From Gordius sp. MW1 (Eukaryota; Nematomorpha; Gordioida; Gordea; Gordiidae), in the NCBI GenBank assembly GCA_964036665.1, contig OZ038529.1, forward strand, positions 3,968,001 through 4,032,000: a stretch of 64,000 nucleotides of DNA, given 5' to 3'. Below the pieces are notes generated by a model. The model had not been told where the DNA came from. It did no database searches and saw only the letters and a list, made by a program, of their open reading frames with translations. This document shows, piece by piece, positions 55,800 to 64,000 of this stretch; the stretch's first letter is position 1, and each line of letters begins with the position of its first letter. The position numbers and the translations under genes were made by a program.

Positions 55800-55962
55800 T
55801 ATGGGCGTCGCCAGGGGGGGGGCAGGAAGGGACGGCTGCCCCCCCCCTCTATATCCAAAAATTTGTTAAAATAATTATGGTTAAATTTGTAAGAAATGAT
55901 TATTTTGCCCCTTCCTAAATCATTATTGCCACCCTCTAATCCCAATGCTGGCTACGCTCATG
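55800..55962. mobile_element. CATGGGC-type MITE with TSD
   Basis: TATGGGCGTCGCC to GGCTACGCTCATG, flanked by CTTCTAAG and CTTCAAAG. Confidence 0.8.
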
Positions 55963-56267
55963 CTTCAAAGAAATATTTAAAATATTTTAGTTTATTTCTA
56001 TTATTACTTAGCTCTATATTTATTTCTTTTTACCTAAATTTTATATCAAAAAATAAAATAACATTTTTTACGTATTTTATGTGTTTTTTTGTGCATTTTT
56101 CGTTGTTGTTAATTTTAACATAATTTTCCCATAAAACACATAGAAGAAGATGTTATTTCAACGCCTTAAAGGCATCGGCATTTCAGCAAAAGCCCGACGG
56201 TAACTTTTATTTCAAAAGGAAACAACAGACGCGTTTTATCATAATACATCCCGTTTTATTATTCAAA

Positions 56268-56417
56268 ATGTTATTGTTTCGAAATTTGAGATTTCACAAA
56301 AAAGCATCTCTCGCTAGACTTGTTGGGCTTGGATCTAAGAGTGTTAAACAAGAAACTCTAAAAAATTTAATTTTTATATTATTAGTTGTTTTATTCATTA
56401 TTAATTTACTACTTTAA
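56268..56417 (+). CDS. Possible 49-aa tail-anchored micropeptide
   Basis: ATG 56268 to TAA 56415-56417. The N-terminal half is basic (FRNLRFHKKASLARLV). The C-terminal half is one hydrophobic segment (LIFILLVVLFIINLLL). The coding stretch and its 5' flank are less AT-rich than the surroundings. An AATAAA lies at about 56980. Not recognised; a chance ORF is possible. Confidence 0.3.
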   Translation: MLLFRNLRFHKKASLARLVGLGSKSVKQETLKNLIFILLVVLFIINLLL

Positions 56418-57018
56418 GTTTAGCATAGGTCTAGGTGGAGTTCTAATTTGGATTAGAGGCTTATTGAATTATAATCTAGGGGCGGATTGTCAATTGAAAA
56501 AATAGTATTTTTTGTAAATTAAGAGAGGGGCAAAAGCCCCTCCTTGCCCCCAAATGTTTAAAAAATTAATAAAATTACAATTGACTTATTACCTGGTTAA
56601 AAAAAGCTTTTTTAAACTTTAGGATGAACTATAAGTTAAGTGTTTGAAAAAAGTGTTTAAATTTTAATGTCAATTTTTGGCTTTGCAAATGCATCAAAAC
56701 TTTACGAGAGATGAAAGGAAAGAGTTAAATCTTGAAAATCTTCTTTTGAAGAAGATCTTTGTGTTTTTTAAGCTGCTGTGTGCTATGTTTTCTTTTATTT
56801 CGGTTAATTTAATTTTATGCTTCCTTGCGCCTCCTCCATCTGTTGTTTCCACACTTTTTGGTTGTTTTTTCGTTGTTGAGACTTGAGAGAAAGTTATATT
56901 GTGGATTCGAGGTATGTTTTAGTATTTAATAGGTTGTTAGTTACAGATTTATTACATTGTATATTTGAAAATTAAGATAAATAAAAGTTTGCTTTATATT
57001 GGTTCCATCGGTCTAATA

Positions 57019-57192
57019 CATAGGCGAGCCAAGGGGGGGACAGTGAGGGGCGGCTGCCCCCCTCTAAATCCATTTTTTTAAAATTTATTAAGTTTTATAA
57101 TGGCTAAAATTTCAAAAAATGATCATTTTGCTCCTCCCTAAATCATAATTGCCCCCCCCCTCTAATTCCAATGCTGGCTAGCTATGCCCATG
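57019..57192. mobile_element. CATGGGC-type MITE with perfect 8-bp TSD
   Basis: CATAGGCGAGCC to GGCTAGCTATGCCCATG, flanked by GTCTAATA on both sides (57011-57018; 57193-57200). Confidence 0.85.
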
Positions 57193-57200
57193 GTCTAATA

Positions 57201-58782
57201 TAACACTTAGATTTACTGAAGATTCTTATAAAACTATTTTAGCATCTTAGTAGATAAATTTTATTTAGTGTCTTATAATGAGCCTAGTTTGAATAACTGG
57301 TTTGAGGTTTGAAGGGAGAGTGGGCAGTCACCCCTCTCTGCCCCAAAATAATTCAGTTTAAATTTATTCTGGATAACATTTCAAGATGTTAAATTTTTAT
57401 AAAATTACTTTAAGTTTGAACGGTTTATTTATTACATATGGTTTTAAGGAGATAAAACATGGTTTATAAATGTACTTTATCTAATATCTAGGCTTATAAA
57501 AGTTATCACATAATTTAATTTGAAATGAAATAATTACTTTTTATCATGTTTTTAAATATGGTTTGGGTTACAATGGAATATGATTTGACACCTTAATAAT
57601 TCATAAGTTATTAAATGATAAAACTAAAATGCCATTTTTAAAAAATTAGAATACATTATAATATCTTTTGTAAATATTTTAGATTTCTACACCTTTAACC
57701 ATATCATTATGATGATAATTTAAAATATGTTTTGTGATATATTGCCCTTTAACCCTAACAATGAAGTTCAATTTTTAATGCTATCGCGGAAGAGAAGGGA
57801 GGGGCGAAAAATGTTAATGTTTTTATTATTTACCCTTAATTATTATTATCTAAACTAAATTTAAACAAAACTTGCTTTCATTTATCATAAAGTTTTGTTA
57901 ATCTACGTCATAGTGTTGTAAACGGCTGGATTTTGTTTGGTCGACCTTATGTTTAGTCGACTAAACCTGACTCAGAAATCATTTTATAAGATATTTCACC
58001 AGAGCCGAGATCATAAAATCTCAAACTTTTTTAATGGGATTACTTTTAATATTTTCTAAAATTTTAAGTCTCGTCCCTCTAGTACAATATTGACCCATGC
58101 ACATGTATTAATTGCTATTAGAGGGACGGGTGCCTGCTTTAAAATAAAACAACGGGCCAGGCCTGGACGGGCCGTAATCTGACCTAGCGGGCTCTAATTG
58201 GCGGACCTAGATATATATATGCAAGGCCTGCCGATAACCAGTTACAAAATTTATTAAATTTTTGCCTGAGTTTTATGAATGTAAACACAAATGTATTTTT
58301 AAAATGTTCTAGTTTATTATTAATTTTAACTGATGTTTATTCTATTATTAAAAATGCATCTAATTTAATCCAATATAGGCACGATATATATTAGTTTATT
58401 CACTTTAAGTAATATAAATTTAAACCCGAATGACAAAATGGGCATTTGGCTGAATTTAAAATTTTTTATTAACTGTAATAAAACTATTAATATATTATCT
58501 AAATGTTACGAAAACAATAAAGCCCCTAAATTATTTTTAGTAATCTCGGTAATGTTATATTGTAGTCATTGAATGATAACATCAAAATATACATGTGTCA
58601 TTTTGAGTTTGCCCCCGGGCTATGTCTCGATTAAAACTAAAACGCAAGCATATACTACGTCGAGTATGTTTTTGGGTCATAATGCAAAAATGAAGATCAC
58701 GTAAAACTAAGAATCAAAATTTTATGATTAATTTGAAATAATTTTTGTATTTAAATAATGTAGGAGAGGGGGGGGGCAGGTG
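57201..58782. other. AT-rich intergenic DNA with repeat fragments
   Basis: Contains a hAT-like MITE end at about 57912 (TAGTGTTGTAAACGGC, TTTGGTCGACC) and a GGCCCG-type fragment at 58120-58230. No gene seen. Confidence 0.5.
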
Positions 58783-58927
58783 CATGGGCGTAGCCAGGAT
58801 TGGATTCAGAGGGGGCAATAATGATTTAGGGAGGGGCAAAATGATAATTTTTTAAAATTTAAAGAATTTTTAGATTTAGAGGGGGGGAGCAGCCGCCCCT
58901 TCCTGCCACCCCCTAGCTACGCCTATG
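58783..58927. mobile_element. CATGGGC-type MITE with TSD
   Basis: CATGGGCGTAGCCAGGATTG to AGCTACGCCTATG, flanked by GGCAGGTG and GGCAGGTT. Confidence 0.8.
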
Positions 58928-59968
58928 GGCAGGTTTTTTACCCATCCCTTTCGTTACGCCCTTGAATATTATAAACGATATATTAACCCATTTTGCGATG
59001 GGGCAGGGTAGAGCTAGGGTGCTAGCTAAGCTCTAAATTTACATTAAGGATATGTATATGTAATATGATGTCTACTATATAATTTTTCTCTTTCTAATCA
59101 TGCAAAAAGGGCTTATGAAAACGAATGACAAATAATACCCTAGGAGTAGGCCTTCATTTTATTTCACTCCATATTCAGCTTATATCATGTTCATCTAAAT
59201 TAAATAAAATTATTTATTTTATTTAGAAATATTTATTATTTATTTTAAAATCTTTTGTTTATTCGCTTGGATGAAAAATTTATGAATTTCACGATGGTTC
59301 CGCTGGTGAGTTATTGCTTTTAACGTTTGACATTTTATATTTTGTGTAATGTGGTGTGGGCAATCGATAAATAAGGGTTTGTATGTTATGGTGGAATTTT
59401 GAATTTTGCAACTTATTTTTTATGTTAAGAAATTGATTTTAAATTCAAATTTGCAAAATGCCGATTAAAATCAAAAATTTATCCCATTATTTTATTTTAG
59501 AAACATATTTAAGATACATATATTGTGTTTTTTGAAGAAAAAAATTTGCTTCATGGCGAATTTAGTATTAATCGGAGCCATTATGTAATATAATAAACCA
59601 ATTTAATAATTGATAAATTCAATTTTGTTAATTTTTATTTAAACTTATATACATAATAAATATTTGAATTTCATGTTTATCAAATTTTATTAAGCGAATT
59701 TTTTTAAACTTTGACCATAACAAGTCTCCTATTTTTCGTAGGCATGAGCAAAGTCCAGGAGCATAGGAGGGGCGGTTGCCCCCCACTAATTCCAAAAATT
59801 TGTTGAAATTTTTTAAAATTTATGGCTGAAATTTCAAAAAATGTTTATTTTGCCCCTCTTTAAATCATTATTTGCATTAGTTTTACACGTAAAATGAATT
59901 GTTTTAGTTACGCACTTTCAATACCCTACATAAGTCTCTCGGTAGCTTTTGTGAGCTGCATTGAATGA

Positions 59969-62900
59969 ATGAACCGCTATTACCCGCAGGCTTATCAACA
60001 TCATCACGGATCGGATAATGCTTATGGCTCTTCAATTCATAATTATCAGAGCCCGGCGGATTTAGTAAATCCTTGGTTCCAATTCCACCAAAATCAAAGT
60101 TACTTTCAGGAACGATACAATCATCAACAGCTCAACAATGATTTTAAACCGATTCCAAGCGTAGAAAATGGGTATGTTTAATGAAAACTTAGTCTATTTT
60201 TTAAGATATATAATGGAAATTTAACTTGAGCTAGAGATGCCGGGTCGGGTTCGGGTTGAAAATTTTAAAATGCTTTCGGGTCGGGTCGGGATGAATATTT
60301 TACTTTCAGGTCCAGTCGGGTTCGGGTAGAAAAAAAGAGATTTTGCAGTTCTCTAACTCCAGTTTTTAGTTAACAAAATCATGATGAGAAATCGTTTTTG
60401 GCCTTGAACAAAATTTGGCGTGAATTTGATCGTTGGAAATAGATTAGAGTACATTAAATGAAGTTGTTTACTATTAAAATTTTTAAAATGAATTACTACA
60501 TTTATAGGTTTGGAGTAGTGTTGTAAAAACGGTTGGGTTTGTTTAGTCAAGAAAACCAAAAATTTTGGGTCTCTTTTAGTCAACGCCGACCAAGAAAAAC
60601 GGACCATAAAAACGGATTTTGTTTGGTCGACCTTTGATTTTAATCGACCAAACATAGGCAAACAAAGGATTTTTGGTCTTTATATTATTATGATTAGCCG
60701 GTTCACTGTTTACACTAGTTTAGAGAAAGAATAAAGGCTTGATATCAAAATTAGTCGAGTTCGAGTTTGATTTATAGCCCGACCCTCATGGGCATGGAGA
60801 GGCAGGAAGGGGCACATGCCCCCCCCCCCCCTTACAACTTATTTTGAGAAAATTAAAGGCTAAGATTTAAAGAAAATCATTATTAATGATGCTCCTTAAA
60901 TCAGTATCAAACTTTTGTCCTATTTTAATTTTGGGTATGCCGATGGTTATTGTTGTGTTTTTTTTGGTCGATCTCTTTGGTGTGTTTTGTTTGGTTGATC
61001 TTTGGTTATAGTCGATTGGTCTGTTACCTTAGATTTATTTGCGTTTAGTCGACTAAAACCAAAGGCCGACCAAATAAAGTTAGCCGTTTTAACATACCGA
61101 TGTTTGTAGATTTGCATAAATATTTTATTGATAAACATGGTAACCTCTCCCTTTTTTCAAGGGCTTTCTATCAAACTTTGAATGGAAATACTGACAAAAT
61201 TTAACACAATTTTTATTGTATAAAGATCTTAATTCTAACGTAAGGTCTGTGGAAGAATTATCGTCAAAAAAAAACGATTTTCGATCGACCATCTCAGATA
61301 TGGATAATTTTTGGTGAGGATGTAGGCCTCATGTATTAGATTAATTTCTAAAAGTTTTAGCCATTTTGGGCCAATACTTTATAAGTTATGGACGTTTAAA
61401 GGGCCAAAATCACGCTCGGGACCGTTATTTTACTATTTTTGTCATATTTTTGAAAATGGCGCTATTCAATCAAATTTTAATGCATTTTGTTCCTAAAAAA
61501 TTCTTTATCGATATAATTTAACAAAAAACCCCAAACTTTTGCGGTTAATTTTTGGTGATCAAATCAGTGAAAAATCATAAAAACCTATTTGTCGATTATA
61601 TGAAATCACCAATTTCACAATGTGCACTTCGTTATGACCCATTATCATATTTCAATCATAAAAAGTTTAGGACCGGCTACGGGATGGTCAAGAATTCAAA
61701 AAATTACATTTTCACCTACAATATTTATAGATGGCGGTATAATCAATTATCACAAGAACATATTATGATGTTTGTTTTTCATCAAATGTGAAATTTAATT
61801 TATTATAACATGGTAATAAATAAACTTAAATTTTGATCTTTTTTTCTGTGCGCAATGGGCAATTATCCGAGTTTGAAAATTAGATCTTGAATTTTAACTT
61901 AGATGATATAGGGGTAGGCTAAATTAAATGTGAGGTTGGAAAAAAATAAATACTAACATTATGGCAAAATTGCTCAAATATTATTATTTTTGTATTGATA
62001 ATCCATCCTAAATTTAAAAAAAATTTGCGGAATAAAAGGTATTAAAAATTATTGCTTGCTAGTGGTGACCATTTTTTAATTTAATTAAAATTAAATTAAT
62101 TTTTAAACTTGGTTACTTGCCCATCGCGCAGATAGAAGTTCAAAATTTATGTTTATTTTTATTTAAATATTATTTATTTACCATGTATTTTAACAAATTT
62201 CACATTTGATGGAAAACAAACATCATAATATGTTCTTGCGATAATTGATTATACCGCCATCTACAAATATTTTTGGTGAATATGTAATTTTTTGAATTCT
62301 TGACAATCTTGTAGCCGGCCCCAAACTTTTTATGATTGAAATATGATAATGGGTCATAAAGGAGTGCACATTGTGAAATTGGTGATTTCATATAATCGAC
62401 AAACAGGGTTTTATGATTTTTCACTAATTTGACCACAAAAAATTAACCGCAAAAGTTTGGGTTTTTTTGTTAAATTATTTCAATAGAGAATTTTTTTAGG
62501 AACAAAATGCACCAAAATATGATTGAATAGCGCCATTACTATCAAAAATATGACAAAAATAGTAAAATCTATAAAACGGTCCCGAGCGTGATTTTGGCCC
62601 TTTAAACGTCCATAACTTAAAATGTGTTGGCCCAAAATGGCTAAAATTTTCCGAAATTACTCTAATACATGAGGCCTACATCCTCACCAAAAATTATCCA
62701 TATCTGAGATGGTCGGTCGAAAACGTTTTGATTTGTCATGGAAATAAGCAATATTTTTTTAAAAAGATTGAGAATAATAACACTTTATTTTAAAAAACTT
62801 GGCACTAAATTGGCCTTATTAGCATTTAAATATCATTGAAATAAGGGGAAATTTTAACGTAATCTTTATTAATAACTTTTCATTTGTGATGTCAAGAAAT

Positions 62901-64000
62901 TATTGCCTAATTAATGTAGCACTTACCTTCCGGGAGGGCAGCGCCTTCAAATTCCCTACCCCGCAGGGGTCAATGGATTTTATGGGAACGCCCACTTCTA
63001 TCCTTACCCCCAGTATTTTTGTCCTTATGACCCTGGGGCTGTGCCAGGGGGTGGAGGGCATTACCCTGACGTTAACGAAGCCAAAACTTGCCCTAAAACC
63101 GAACCCACCAAAATCAATAGCTCTACCACCTGGGACACCACTCAACCCTCGGGTAACTATTTATTTATTTATTAATTGCCATGCAATTTATGTTTACTTA
63201 TTTAATTTATTTATTATTTTTCATTTTAAGTGACATCAGGTCCCGCACCCCGGCAAGAATGTCACGTGACGGCACCGGCCGAAAATTCGACATATAATCA
63301 CGTGACAAACTGTGGGGGCAAGCGCCCGCTCTCTTCCTCGCTGTCGGACCATTCCCTATTTTCCATTCTCAACGCGGGAAGTAAGGAAATTTAAGTTTCT
63401 ATAAAACTATAGCCCCTTCCCCCTATAATAATTTTATGGTCAAAATTTTATTAACTCATAGTAGCTATGAGAATTTAAAAATTAACATAAATAAATATTT
63501 TGAAATGCTTATTTATTTTAAACTGTAAAATAACATTTATATTTATATAATTACGTAAATTAGGTTAAAATCATTGAATAAATTGTATCAAAATAAGTTA
63601 GATTCTTTGTTAATCATCGTTTTAAATTAAGCATAATAACATTCAAATTTATTTAAAATTGAATGGTAAATTTATTTCCTATGTTAAATTTGCTTATAAA
63701 AATTAAGCCGGGTTTGAGCCAGGCACGGGTCAAATAAATTATTGATTGTAGTGTCTAGCTAGGAAATTAAACTTACTTTGACATGCCCGCCATCTTACAG
63801 GTAGCAAGGGAGCATCGACTAATCACCGACGGCATCCAGGTCACGCGGCTTCCTTTGATTCGTCCATTTTGGCGCGAAACGACCCTATAGGTCCGCCCTG
63901 GGCCTCCTCGTCATTCGATTGGTTGAACAATTTTCGCAGCTGTTCGTCTTCGCTCCTGCTCCGCCTCTACGCGAACGGCAACTCTTCGTTCGATTCCTTC
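59969..64000 (+). CDS. Host gene, 5' part: putative transcription-factor N-terminus (runs off the window)
   Basis: Exons 59969-60171, 62920-63152, 63231-63380 and 63801 to the edge, with GT-AG borders and matching phases (2, 1, 1). The product starts MNRYYPQAYQHHHGSDNAYG and is rich in Tyr, Pro, His and Asn (GFYGNAHFYPYPQYFCPYDP). It then has a Ser/Thr-rich part, a possible short hydrophobic motif (DHSLFSILNAG) and WASSSFDWL near the edge. Such composition is usual ahead of a homeobox or similar DNA-binding domain, and FDWL weakly recalls the caudal hexapeptide, but no DNA-binding domain is in view, so I do not assign a family. An upstream exon at 59281-59304 (MNFTMVPL, donor GTGAGT) could splice in frame to the AG at 59988 as an alternative start. 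Exons are clearly richer in GC than the introns. Confidence 0.75.
60513..61098. mobile_element. hAT-like MITE in intron 1
   Basis: The left end TAGTGTTGTAAAAACGG and the right end CCGTTTTAACATA are inverted, with repeated TTTGGTCGACC and GTCGACTAAA words inside both halves. A related end is at about 57912. A degenerate CATGGGC-type MITE lies inside (about 60787-60945). Confidence 0.6.
61270..62740. mobile_element. 1.45-kb foldback with about 600-bp inverted arms
   Basis: 61285-61860 and 62105-62735 are inverted copies, roughly 90% identical by eye (GACCATCTCAGATATGGATA, GGTGAGGATGTAGGCCTCAT). Each arm holds a same-length open frame (61552-61791 +; 62200-62436 -) with shared MKSPISQCAL, YDPLSYFNHKKF and QLSQEHIMMFVFHQM. 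Not recognised. Inside intron 1 of the last gene. Confidence 0.85.
63381..63800 (+). other. Intron 3 of the last gene
   Basis: Starts GTAAGG and ends CATCTTACAG; AT-rich, no other feature seen. Confidence 0.6.

Noticed and set aside
63801-64000. Assignment of the last gene to caudal/Cdx
   Set aside because: Only a weak FDWL resemblance and composition; no homeobox is visible.

Overview
This is AT-rich nuclear DNA from a metazoan. The evidence is animal-type genes split by short introns with standard GT-AG borders, two ordinary cytosolic tRNA genes, and a mobile-element mix typical of invertebrates (BEL/Pao, Ty3/Gypsy, RTE-like and other non-LTR elements, Helitron, P/THAP, hAT, MULE, many foldback MITEs). 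I cannot name the species. Most long open frames here are transposon remains. The real genes are split into exons so small that a simple ORF scan misses them.

Layout: 389-8661 (+) is a chain of very short exon candidates, nearly all a multiple of three and in phase 1, ending in a stop and poly(A) signal. It resembles a micro-exon gene. Its introns hold a chimeric non-LTR fragment (3.0-5.75 kb), two MITEs and a pogo-like MITE, and a second LINE fragment lies in its 3' end (8.87-9.87 kb). 10.85-11.6 kb is an RTE endonuclease relic. 12.05-14.78 kb is a BEL/Pao element (-) whose middle is replaced by a captured, intron-bearing host-gene fragment coding an RS-rich, RRM-like protein. 14.8-23.4 kb is a repeat complex: G-rich minisatellite, B-box (tRNA-like) repeats, about 14 CCAAT-hairpin repeats, a large palindrome, and a 3-kb hAT-like element with 8-bp TSD carrying a satellite and an RTE-like reverse transcriptase. 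24.07-24.90 kb is a complete five-exon CCDC12 gene (-). 25.24-29.42 kb is a Gypsy element with both LTRs. 29.55-35.26 kb is a nearly full-length decayed Helitron (-). 35.3-37.5 kb holds interleaved inverted repeats and a Gypsy gag relic. 37.44-39.05 kb is a P-element/THAP transposon (-). 39.9-41.5 kb has Helitron and hAT fragments.

46.23-49.91 kb (-) is the most striking locus: an apparently intact MULE/FLYWCH transposase gene whose N-terminus is encoded by 16 tandem 115-bp units, each a symmetric 81-nt phase-1 exon plus a 34-nt intron, predicting about 972 aa with 16 repeats of 27 aa. tRNA-His (51.46 kb) and tRNA-Phe (54.55 kb) follow, then MITE-rich intergenic DNA. 59.97 kb to the right edge (+) is the 5' part of a host gene with four phase-matched exons whose Tyr/Pro/His-rich product looks like the N-terminus of a transcription factor (identity not established); its first intron holds a hAT-like MITE and a 1.45-kb foldback.

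A recurring theme is repeat units that keep the reading frame: 105-bp exon duplication in the micro-exon gene, 69-bp coding repeats in the Helitron, and the 115-bp exon array in the MULE gene. Exon models are read by eye from splice signals and phase; no expression data were available.
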